This document shows, in pieces, positions 8,140 to 14,272 of a stretch of 19,642 nucleotides of DNA. The stretch spans positions 1 to 19,642 of the forward strand of contig CAYTNY010000040.1 of assembly GCA_964439215.1 (NCBI GenBank), given 5' to 3'. Position 1 is the stretch's first letter; each line of letters opens with the position of its first letter. The DNA comes from CAYTNY01 sp964439215. Lineage in GTDB: Bacteria > Oederibacteriota > PGYV01 > CAYTNY01. The position numbers were made by a program, and so were the translations under genes. A model generated the notes under the pieces. It did no database searches and had not been told where the DNA came from. It saw only the letters and a list, made by a program, of their open reading frames with translations.

Positions 8140-8894
8140 ATCGTGCCTCCCTTTTCAATTTTTCTGAAATTAAACCATGTATCAAAAAGCCCGGCAGCTG
8201 TCACGGCGGCGGATACAACCGACCAGAAAACCGCAAGCATAAAAAACATAAGCCGGACAATTCCGGAAACATTTTTCTTTTCCATATAAAAAACAACAAC
8301 CGACAGACCCGCAAGAAAATACAGATTTGCCAGAAAAAACAATATATTTAACGCGGCTGCATTCAGCGTTTCGTTCTGTATGAATTTTCCGCCGGCCAGC
8401 ATCGCCATTGCCAGAAGCAGGACCCACATCATTTTTTCATCAATATACCACCGTGAAAAAGGCGGCATTTTATTTTCTTTATCCAGAAATTTCACTGCCG
8501 CCAGCCGTGCGGCAAAATAAATCCAAAAAACAATAAAAACAACAGCTGTTATGATCCAGGCCGGAAGAGCATTTATAAAGAACATCTCCAGGCCTCTTCT
8601 CATTGCTTTTATTTCCGCCGGATCCGCGCCGCTTTTCTCCGCTCTTGCCAGTACCTCTTCGGTGCTCTTTTCAAAATCCTGTTTTATGATCTCATATATA
8701 TTATGTCCCGTGGATTTCTGCACGCCTGCAAAGAACGCAGTAAAAACCGCCATAAAACACAAAACCCCGGCAAATATCACATGCGTCCACTGCATTTCTT
8801 TTTTTATCAGGAAAAACATAAAAAATCCTGTCAGACCAAAAAAAAAGAACATAACCGTAAAACTTGTTGTGAGATAGATCAGGCTTTCAAGCAT
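8130..8894 (-). CDS. DUF2232/YybS-like integral membrane protein
   Basis: A 254-aa polytopic membrane protein with about six hydrophobic segments (about 9-30, 37-57, 105-133, 155-169, 177-205, 213-238). A charged, probably extramembrane stretch (about 60-103) contains KSTEEVLARAEKSGADPAEIK. I call it DUF2232/YybS-like mainly because it sits between rpsR and rplI, where Bacillus-type yybS genes lie, and because of its topology. No catalytic motif is visible and the function of the family is not established. The start at 8894 has only a weak SD (AGGCGGG), 35 bp after rpsR. Confident that it is a real gene; the family name is moderate. Confidence 0.8.
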   Translation of the reverse strand: MLESLIYLTTSFTVMFFFFGLTGFFMFFLIKKEMQWTHVIFAGVLCFMAVFTAFFAGVQKSTGHNIYEIIKQDFEKSTEEVLARAEKSGADPAEIKAMRRGLEMFFINALPAWIITAVVFIVFWIYFAARLAAVKFLDKENKMPPFSRWYIDEKMMWVLLLAMAMLAGGKFIQNETLNAAALNILFFLANLYFLAGLSVVVFYMEKKNVSGIVRLMFFMLAVFWSVVSAAVTAAGLFDTWFNFRKIEKGGTIWK

Positions 8895-8929
8895 TTCAGA
8901 CCCGCCTTTCCTGCTTCATAACAGGCGCA

Positions 8930-9181
8930 TCAATCAACGGTAAAAGGCATTAAACCCGCTTCTCTGGATTTTTTAACGGCCCTTGTTACCAGCCGCTGAT
9001 GTTTGGCGCAGTTCCCGGTTACTCTCCTGGGTATTATCTTGCCCCGTTCGGTAACAAATCCTTTAAGATAAATAACTTCTTTATAGTCCAAATCCTGTCT
9101 TTTTTCAGAACAGAGTTTGCACCTTTTTCTTTTTATTCTTCTGAACGCAAATCCTTTTCTTCCGCCTGTCTTTACAGCCAT
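8930..9181 (-). CDS. rpsR: 30S ribosomal protein S18, zinc-ribbon (C+) form
   Basis: Small-subunit protein S18, which binds 16S rRNA as a dimer with S6. The 83-aa sequence has the conserved core DYKEVIYLKGFVTERGKI (32-49) and RRVTG (52-56). Four potential zinc ligands are visible: Cys21 and Cys24 (CKLC), Cys58 and His61 (CAKH), marking the zinc-binding form; other lineages have lost these residues. A strong SD, AAGGAGGAAG, precedes the ATG. It lies 22 bp after ssb in the classical rpsF-ssb-rpsR order. Confidence 0.97.
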   Translation of the reverse strand: MAVKTGGRKGFAFRRIKRKRCKLCSEKRQDLDYKEVIYLKGFVTERGKIIPRRVTGNCAKHQRLVTRAVKKSREAGLMPFTVD

Positions 9182-9203
9182 TTAAAACTTCCTCCTTGAA
9201 ATA

Positions 9204-9614
9204 TTAAAACGGCGCGTCATCTTTTCCCGGATCGCCCGCTGCCGACGCATCGCCCTCTCCGGAAACTTCTTCATCGCCCTTCTTTTTTCTGCCTATAAAC
9301 TGAACTCTGTCAGCAACTACTTCCAGAATACTTTTTTTTGTACCGTCTTCCGCGTCCCAGCTGCGGCTCTGCAGACGCCCTTCAACAAAAACCGCCGAGC
9401 CTTTCGCAAGATACGTATGGCAGCTTTCTGCCTGTTTGCCCCATACAACTATATTTACAAAACATACCTCTTCTTTTTTTTCTCCGGTCTGCGTCGTATA
9501 TGCCCTGTTTACGGCAAGCCTCATATTTGTTACAGGCTGTCCGTTCTTTCCGTACTTAAGCTCCAAATCGCGCGTTAAATTCCCCATTAAAAAAACTCTG
9601 TTTAAATTAGCCAT
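9204..9614 (-). CDS. ssb: Single-stranded DNA-binding protein
   Basis: OB-fold protein (136 aa) that coats single-stranded DNA during replication, recombination and repair. Opening MANLNRVFLMGNLTRD, core VNIVVWGK (53-60) and GRLQSRSW (79-86) are typical. A short Gly/Asp/Ala-rich linker leads to the acidic tip DDAPF, the variant of the DDDIPF tail that recruits partner proteins. Start is fixed by a near-perfect AAGGAGGAG SD. Its place between rpsF and rpsR is the common bacterial arrangement. Confidence 0.97.
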   Translation of the reverse strand: MANLNRVFLMGNLTRDLELKYGKNGQPVTNMRLAVNRAYTTQTGEKKEEVCFVNIVVWGKQAESCHTYLAKGSAVFVEGRLQSRSWDAEDGTKKSILEVVADRVQFIGRKKKGDEEVSGEGDASAAGDPGKDDAPF

Positions 9615-9653
9615 TTTTACTCCTCCTTGAACCTTCCTGTCTTATGAAACACT

Positions 9654-10133
9654 TCACGCTTCTTTCGTATCTTTATTCAGGGATTCTTTTATTTCTTCTT
9701 TTACGGCCTCTTTTTCTTCTTCTTTAGCCGTTTCTTTTTTTTCTTCTTTCACTTCTTCATTAGGCGCTTCCGGCGTATTTCCCGCGGCAGGCGCGGATGC
9801 TTCGCCTGCGGGTTCTTCTTTTGTCCGTTTCTTCTCCACAGGCTTTATCTCAACCGCATTGGATATCATATGTCTTATTATATCCTCTGTAAGCCTGAGT
9901 TTTGTTCCGAATTCATTAACCGCTGAAGCATCCATTTCAAATTTCATGAACATATGAAATGCGTCCGGAAATTTCTTCATTTCAAAAGGAAGAACTCTTT
10001 TCTCGTGCGGCTTAATATCTTTTATTTCGCCGTTAAGATCAGCCACTCCTTTTTTGATTTTTTCCACAACAGAAGCTATTTCCTCTTCTGACAATGTAGG
10101 TTTCAGGTACATAACCGCTTCGTAAGCTTTCAT
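9654..10133 (-). CDS. rpsF: 30S ribosomal protein S6 with long charged tail
   Basis: Small-subunit S6, partner of S18. The S6 fold spans about residues 1-97 (MKAYEAVMYLKPTLSEEE, LPFEMKKFPDAFHMFMKFE, and the RLTEDIIRHM segment). A 60-residue low-complexity tail follows (about 98-159): first Ala/Pro/Gly-rich, then Glu/Lys repeats (KEEEKEAVKEEIKE). The start at 10133 is preferred because AAAGGAG lies 8 bp upstream; an in-frame ATG at 10169 would add 12 residues (MFKFKVLKGVLS) that no S6 carries and would place the SD inside the gene. First gene of the long operon. Confidence 0.96.
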   Translation of the reverse strand: MKAYEAVMYLKPTLSEEEIASVVEKIKKGVADLNGEIKDIKPHEKRVLPFEMKKFPDAFHMFMKFEMDASAVNEFGTKLRLTEDIIRHMISNAVEIKPVEKKRTKEEPAGEASAPAAGNTPEAPNEEVKEEKKETAKEEEKEAVKEEIKESLNKDTKEA

Positions 10134-10166
10134 AGATAAAACTCCTTTCAAAACTTTAAATTTAAA

Positions 10167-10192
10167 CATACGGACAGAATAATACCGTAATG
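10167..10192 (-). promoter_or_regulatory. Leader hairpin before rpsF (possible S6:S18 autoregulatory site)
   Basis: In the predicted rpsF leader, TACGG (complement of 10185-10189) can pair with CCGTA (complement of 10169-10173), extended by CA/TG across a bulged U, leaving an 11-nt loop. It lies about 35 nt before the rpsF start. rpsF leaders in many bacteria carry an RNA motif bound by the S6:S18 complex with a conserved CCG. A CCG is present here, but inside the stem, so the match is weak. Confidence 0.25.
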
Positions 10193-10201
10193 AACAATAA
10201 A

Positions 10202-10228
10202 ATTATCATATTTGCACTTTTTTGGCAA
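10202..10228 (-). promoter_or_regulatory. Candidate promoter of the rpsF operon
   Basis: On the minus strand TTGCCA (10223-10228) is followed after 15 bp by GATAAT (10202-10207); TAATTT 3 bp further down would give a 17-bp spacing. Transcription would begin near 10195, giving a leader of about 60 nt. The upstream IgGFc-type gene runs in the same direction and ends 30 bp earlier without a convincing terminator, so some read-through is possible. Confidence 0.5.
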
Positions 10229-10257
10229 GTAGTATTTTTGTTTCGCGCAAAAAAAGT

Positions 10258-12237
10258 CTACCCTTCCCCTCTCACCACAAAAAACTTGCCTCTGTGTATG
10301 CTGTTATCCGGGTTTTTTATAATGTAGTAATAAATACCCGCGGATACGGGCAGTCCGTAGCGGTTTACCGCGTTCCAGTGCTCAACTATATCCTGTGCCT
10401 GCAGCGAATACACGAATTCCCCGGATACGGTATATACCTGAAATTCCGCTCCCGGTATCAGGTTGGCGATCTTAAGGTCCCCCTGCCCCGGATCAAAAGG
10501 ATTCGGATATATCACGGGGCTGTCCAGTGGAAAAAACACAGTATTTGAACTTATCGGCGGATGCCTCAGCGGCGCTTCATAAACAGGATCATTATAATCA
10601 CACCGGGCAGTATTTTCAACCGGAGGTCTGTTTGCTCCTTCCGGAACCGTTATATCGGCTGTGAACTCAAGATAAATTGTGCTGCCGGACTCCAGTGTTC
10701 TGCCTGTAAGGTCCCATCTTATATAATTCCCTTCAATCACCGGTTCAGGGTCGGAATTTCCTCCTGAAAAAACAATTTCCGCCGGAAGTGTATCCCATAT
10801 CGATAAATTATAAGCGGGGAAATCAGATATGTTATTAACCGTTATACCGTATGTGATGGACGAACCACTCCCCGATAAAACCGATTTTTTAATATCAAGC
10901 ACCGCGTTTTGCGGGACAGGGGCGGGAGTAAAACCGCCCACAGGATAACCGTAAGATTCAAAATCAAAATATCCGTAAATCATGGCTCCAAAAGGCTCCG
11001 GGCAGGATAAAATATATGAACTCTCTCCGGGCGCCACATTTATCTGCGCATAATGAAAATCCGACCCCGGAACAGGATAAAATGAGGCGGCAACAGGGGC
11101 TCCGTTAATTGTAACATCATCAACGGCTTCCGATGGAACCGCAATATTAATATAAGCCGACATCCCTTCGTGCCCGAGATCAAAAACAGCAGTGTTATAA
11201 TCGGTGCTGTATCCGGAAGAAGGATACACTATTGCCATAAAGGGGTCGCCTGTTGAATCATCATAAAACATACTGTTCGCGTACTGCATAACAGAAACAG
11301 GCTTGCCGGAAGTTATATAAGAAGCCCGGTCCAGTGTTGTTTCATAGATTTCGCCTCTGTTGATAACAGCTGCGGCAGCACCGTTTATAACTACGGAAGT
11401 ATTGTCCTGTGCCGCCATGATCCTGAATGTATCGCCCCCGGTTTTTTCCGCAAAAGGCACAGTAACAAATTCAGTGCCCCATGAATCAACGGGATTCAGC
11501 TGTTCCACAAGATGGTCGCAGGCGGCAATATTAAACGGCACGCGGGTGCATTTATGCCCGCCGAAAACCGCAACCGGCCTGTCGGAACTTATATGCGTGC
11601 CGGTAAGATCGTTAAAATCCGCATCCATAAGCTGATACGCATCGCCTCTGTTCAATGTCACGGTATACGGCACACCCGCGGGGCGGGTCCCCGTATTCTC
11701 GGAAGGTATTATCGTAACGGTTGTATTGTCATAAGCCGCCGCGATACCGAGCATACTTCCTCTGTATTCGGGGCTGCCGTCAACGGAAGTATGCGAGAAA
11801 TAAGACATGTTAAAATACTCTGTCCCCAGCGATTCTGCCGGCAGGGCAAGAAAACCATCTGTTGAATAGTCCATCTTGTTTACGCCGTAAACAACTATGT
11901 CATTTTCCGAGACAATATGGATCCCTTTTGACTCTGTGCCGTCATCAGTATAAACACATACATCCGCGGGCAGATCTATAACCGCAGTGGTTCCCGGCAC
12001 AACATTAAAATTCATGGAGTATCCCATACCCGGAACTTCAATAATACCGGAAGTCTCCCGCTCCGCTGTTATAAGCAGCCTTTGTTCGGCTTCAGGCGAA
12101 TGGTTCCGGTTAAACATTATCCAGAACTCTGTGCCGCCCGCATCAATTGACGCATACAGCCCCGGCACTCCCGCCGAAAACATAAACAAGGCCCAAAAAA
12201 GACAAACAATTTTTCCGGATTTCATACAACTATTCAT
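10258..12237 (-). CDS. Secreted IgGFc-binding-domain protein with DUF11-like and FlgD/Por-like C-terminus
   Basis: A 659-aa exported protein. It starts with a signal peptide (about 1-28, hydrophobic core LFWALFMFSAG, cleavage likely after LYA). The large N-terminal region (about 30-430) looks like the IgGFc-binding N-terminal family: GTEFWIMFNRN, VYGVNKM, FLALPAESLGTEYF, and a CDHLVEQLNPVDSWGTEF block. A DUF11-like immunoglobulin fold follows (about 445-560: ITYGITVNNISDFPAYNL, DTLPAEIVFSGG). The last about 85 residues (YPNPFDPGQGDL ... GLPVSAGIYYYIIK) resemble FlgD-type/Por secretion-type C-terminal domains. Start at 12237 is supported by GAGGGTG and a strong promoter; a longer ORF to 12309 would overlap that promoter. 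Likely surface or extracellular; ligand unknown. Confidence 0.85.
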   Translation of the reverse strand: MNSCMKSGKIVCLFWALFMFSAGVPGLYASIDAGGTEFWIMFNRNHSPEAEQRLLITAERETSGIIEVPGMGYSMNFNVVPGTTAVIDLPADVCVYTDDGTESKGIHIVSENDIVVYGVNKMDYSTDGFLALPAESLGTEYFNMSYFSHTSVDGSPEYRGSMLGIAAAYDNTTVTIIPSENTGTRPAGVPYTVTLNRGDAYQLMDADFNDLTGTHISSDRPVAVFGGHKCTRVPFNIAACDHLVEQLNPVDSWGTEFVTVPFAEKTGGDTFRIMAAQDNTSVVINGAAAAVINRGEIYETTLDRASYITSGKPVSVMQYANSMFYDDSTGDPFMAIVYPSSGYSTDYNTAVFDLGHEGMSAYINIAVPSEAVDDVTINGAPVAASFYPVPGSDFHYAQINVAPGESSYILSCPEPFGAMIYGYFDFESYGYPVGGFTPAPVPQNAVLDIKKSVLSGSGSSITYGITVNNISDFPAYNLSIWDTLPAEIVFSGGNSDPEPVIEGNYIRWDLTGRTLESGSTIYLEFTADITVPEGANRPPVENTARCDYNDPVYEAPLRHPPISSNTVFFPLDSPVIYPNPFDPGQGDLKIANLIPGAEFQVYTVSGEFVYSLQAQDIVEHWNAVNRYGLPVSAGIYYYIIKNPDNSIHRGKFFVVRGEG

Positions 12238-12262
12238 ACAACACCCTCTATCTGTTTTTAAT

Positions 12263-12291
12263 ATTATAACCGCAAAAACAAAGCCCGTCAA
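12263..12291 (-). promoter_or_regulatory. Strong sigma-70-type promoter of the IgGFc-type gene
   Basis: Minus strand: TTGACG (12286-12291), 17-bp spacer, TATAAT (12263-12268). Eleven of twelve consensus bases match at ideal spacing. Transcription should start near 12256, about 20 nt before the ATG at 12237. This also argues against the longer start codon at 12309. Confidence 0.85.
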
Positions 12292-12322
12292 TTGAAAGCG
12301 GATATTCACGCGGGCATATAAT
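12292..12322 (+). promoter_or_regulatory. Candidate promoter for the structured RNA block
   Basis: Plus strand: a perfect TATAAT at 12317-12322 with TTGAAA at 12292-12297. The 19-bp spacing is longer than ideal, so the -35 is doubtful. The -35 abuts the -35 of the divergent IgGFc promoter (both within CGTCAATTGAAA). The predicted start near 12329-12331 falls just before the first base of the long stem at 12337. Confidence 0.5.
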
Positions 12323-12329
12323 TATTTTT

Positions 12330-12502
12330 TGTTTTCGCAGGGGAGGCCCCCCTGCATTGTGATCAGGTGTGCATGCGGGTACTGTAAAAAAATCACATCA
12401 TCGCAGACACGTTAAACGGGTGTCCGGGTTATCATGCTGCGGGAGGGCATCATTCTTCACAAAGGCCATGGCGGACAGTTTACAGGCCTCCCCTGCTTTA
12501 TT
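12330..12502 (+). ncRNA. Candidate structured small RNA (6S-like architecture)
   Basis: This GC-rich block has no ORF and is bounded by AT-rich DNA. Its ends are a perfect 12-bp inverted repeat: GCAGGGGAGGCC (12337-12348) and GGCCTCCCCTGC (12485-12496). Inside, TTGTGA (12357-12362) pairs with TCACAA (12457-12462), with GC/GC one step outward (12354-12355 with 12465-12466), leaving a lopsided internal loop. Further in, CGCAG (12402-12406) can pair with CTGCG (12437-12441), enclosing ACAC/GTGT. A perfect TATAAT lies 14 bp upstream of the stem, and TTTATT follows it. A long closing stem, asymmetric central loop and upper arm recall 6S RNA, but I see no decisive conserved sequence. Strand is inferred from the promoter. 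Confidence 0.42.
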
Positions 12503-12503
12503 G

Positions 12504-12520
12504 CCGCGTTAACCACGCGG
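12504..12520. other. Short GC-rich hairpin in the intergenic region
   Basis: CCGCGT (12504-12509) and ACGCGG (12515-12520) form a 6-bp perfect stem with a 5-nt loop. It follows the candidate RNA block and is not followed by a T-run on either strand, so it is not a standard terminator. It could help end the small RNA (the T-rich run TTTATT lies just before it) or be a separate element. The rest of 12521-12603 holds only the mntA promoter and ribosome-binding site. Confidence 0.4.
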
Positions 12521-12548
12521 ACAGCGGGAACATTAATCATTTAGACTA

Positions 12549-12577
12549 TTTACATAGAAAACTCCATAATATATAAT
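12549..12577 (+). promoter_or_regulatory. Promoter of the MntA-HepT pair
   Basis: TTTACA (12549-12554), 17-bp spacer, TATAAT (12572-12577). Eleven of twelve consensus bases match at ideal spacing. Transcription should start near 12584, about 20 nt before the ATG at 12604, with a modest GGTGA ribosome-binding site. No clear operator repeat is visible around it. Confidence 0.8.
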
Positions 12578-12603
12578 TAAGTTAATTAAATGGACGGTGA
12601 AAT

Positions 12604-12885
12604 ATGACAAAAGATGAAAAAATCAACACAGTTAAAGAAGATTTAATAAAATACGGGGCAAAAAAAATATCCCTTTTTGGGTCTTATGCCCAAAACAAAG
12701 AGACTCCGGCAAGCGATATGGATATTATCGTTGAATTTTCATCTGTAAAAACCCTTCTTGAACTTGCCGCAATTGAATCAAGCATTTCAGAAAAAACAGG
12801 CACAAAAATAGACCTTCTCACTCCAAAATCAATCAGTCCTTATATAATGAAAAAAATCAAATCCGATATAAAGGTTATTATGTAA
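12604..12885 (+). CDS. mntA: MntA-type minimal nucleotidyltransferase antitoxin
   Basis: A 93-aa nucleotidyltransferase of the MNT family. The catalytic signature is complete: GS (Gly26-Ser27) in ISLFGSYAQN, Asp38 and Asp40 in SDMD, and a third acidic residue Asp70 in TKIDLLTP. In characterised MntA-HepT pairs this enzyme AMPylates the HEPN toxin on a Tyr next to its active site and so neutralises it. Its stop shares one base with the hepT start (TAATG), so the two are translationally coupled. Codons look more AT-rich than the neighbours, which suggests horizontal acquisition. Assignment rests on motifs plus the HEPN partner. Confidence 0.92.
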   Translation: MTKDEKINTVKEDLIKYGAKKISLFGSYAQNKETPASDMDIIVEFSSVKTLLELAAIESSISEKTGTKIDLLTPKSISPYIMKKIKSDIKVIM

Positions 12886-13220
12886 TGAAAGATGATAGTA
12901 TTTATATCCATCACATATACGATGCCGTCATAAGAATTGAAAAATATACTTCGGAAAAAGATCTGAACGACTTTCTGAAATCAGAACTTATTCAGGACGC
13001 CGTCATAAGACAGTTTCAGATAATAGGCGAAGCAGCCAAAAGAATATCAGAAGAAACAAAGTCAAAAAACAAAGATATTTTGTGGAAAGAAATGTGCGGT
13101 ATGAGAGACAAATTAATTCACGGCTATTTCGGCACGGACATAGAATCTGTTTGGGAAACAGTCATAAAAGACCTTCCCGCGCTGAAAAAAAACATAGAAA
13201 AAAACTTGCCGCCCGCATAA
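12885..13220 (+). CDS. hepT: HepT-type HEPN ribonuclease toxin (DUF86)
   Basis: A 111-aa mostly helical HEPN protein of the DUF86/HepT family. The family motif RX4HXY is intact as RDKLIHGY: Arg74 and His79 form the expected ribonuclease site and Tyr81 is the residue AMPylated by MntA in studied homologues. The helix VIRQFQIIGEAAKRIS (40-55) is also typical. HepT toxins cut RNA when not modified. The gene overlaps mntA by one base. With both partners intact, this is probably a working type VII toxin-antitoxin module, though activity cannot be read from sequence. No terminator is evident behind it. Confidence 0.92.
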   Translation: MKDDSIYIHHIYDAVIRIEKYTSEKDLNDFLKSELIQDAVIRQFQIIGEAAKRISEETKSKNKDILWKEMCGMRDKLIHGYFGTDIESVWETVIKDLPALKKNIEKNLPPA

Positions 13221-13251
13221 TCCCGCATCTATCACACCGCCCCTCTCTCTC

Positions 13252-13280
13252 TTGAAACTTTGAACCCTGTGTATTATACT
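13252..13280 (+). promoter_or_regulatory. Promoter of mrfB-mrfA
   Basis: TTGAAA (13252-13257), 17-bp spacer, TATACT (13275-13280). Predicted start near 13287; the leader then carries TTGGAG before the ATG at 13322. The remaining bases between hepT and this promoter are pyrimidine-rich and contain nothing I can name. I see no obvious LexA-type palindrome over the promoter. Confidence 0.75.
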
Positions 13281-13321
13281 TATATATCCTTAAAGCACCC
13301 GAGAAACCTTTTGGAGATATC

Positions 13322-14272
13322 ATGAAATTTGATTCGCTTTCCAGGTTCCAAAACAGAAAAACAGAAAAAAAACAGGCCGGCAAAACAGCGGCGCTGCCGG
13401 GAGATATCATATTTAAAAACGGTTCTGAATTTCTTTTAACCCGTACAGAATCAGACGCTTTGATAAAACTCCCGCAGCTTCGCTATTTTGAGCAGGAATA
13501 CGCCTCCTGCCTTGAACTGATTTTCGGCATACGGGAATCAAAAACCCTGCGTTTAAAAGAGTGCGGCATCTGCTCGCTCCATGATGCCCTTTCGGACAAA
13601 ATCCTTAAAAAGCAGGCGGCTGAACTTCTTTCTCATCTGCAAAACGGATTTGATGCGGTTGAAAAAGGACTCTCCGGCCGCTTTTCCCGGTCTTCACGGC
13701 TTTTTTTTCTGCTTTCCGCATATTTCAAACCCGAAGACATAATATTCTTTGACCTTGAAACAAAAGGGCTGCACTGCGAGACATCCATTATACAGGCAGG
13801 CATAGGTTTCTTTAAAAACAGCATATTTACCGTAAACCAGTTCACCATACTCAGCGACAGCGCCGAGCCCGAAATGCTTGAATACCTGATCCCGTTCTTT
13901 AAAGACAAAAAAGCCATAATAACTTTCAACGGCAGAACCTTTGACGTTCCGTTTCTTTCAGCCAGATGCGCCTACTATGGCATTGCACCGGAATTCGACC
14001 CCGGGATCCTTTACAACCTTGACCTTTACCATTTCGCAAAAAAAGCATTCAAAGGCACGCAGGATTCTTTCCGGCTGAAGGATGTGGAATCAGGCATTCT
14101 GAAACTTCCCCGTGAAAACGACATTGACGGCGCCATGGCGCCGGAGTACTACGATAACTTTATTTCCTCAGGCGATCCAAAATGGCTCATACCCATAATA
14201 GAGCATAATAAAACGGATATTATTTCCCTTCTGATCCTTTTCAACAGGATATACGACGAATGGATAAAATAA
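13322..14272 (+). CDS. mrfB: MrfB/YprB-type DEDD exonuclease (RNase H-like)
   Basis: A 316-aa protein with a ribonuclease H-like 3'-5' exonuclease domain in its second half (about 140-312). Four metal ligands of a DEDD enzyme are visible: Asp144 and Glu146 in FFDLETKG, Asp208 in TFNGRTFDVPFL, and Asp299 in EHNKTDI, with His295 nearby suggesting the DEDDh type. The first about 130 residues are a less conserved, basic N-terminal region. In Bacillus subtilis MrfA (YprA) and MrfB (YprB) act together in repair of mitomycin damage, independently of UvrABC. The gene overlaps mrfA by 13 bp. Start supported by GGAG 7 bp upstream. Confidence 0.9.
   Translation: MKFDSLSRFQNRKTEKKQAGKTAALPGDIIFKNGSEFLLTRTESDALIKLPQLRYFEQEYASCLELIFGIRESKTLRLKECGICSLHDALSDKILKKQAAELLSHLQNGFDAVEKGLSGRFSRSSRLFFLLSAYFKPEDIIFFDLETKGLHCETSIIQAGIGFFKNSIFTVNQFTILSDSAEPEMLEYLIPFFKDKKAIITFNGRTFDVPFLSARCAYYGIAPEFDPGILYNLDLYHFAKKAFKGTQDSFRLKDVESGILKLPRENDIDGAMAPEYYDNFISSGDPKWLIPIIEHNKTDIISLLILFNRIYDEWIK

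Noticed and set aside
10230..10257. Terminator between the surface-protein gene and rpsF
   Set aside because: Only a weak TTTTTG/CAAAAA stem with no following T-run is present, so it cannot be called.
12330..12502. tRNA, tmRNA, RNase P or SRP RNA
   Set aside because: No cloverleaf or TTCGA arm, no GGAAGGAAGCA-type SRP apical loop, and the block is too short for tmRNA or RNase P.
12504..12520. Intrinsic terminator for the surface-protein or RNA gene
   Set aside because: The hairpin is not followed by a T-run on either strand; kept only as an unexplained hairpin.
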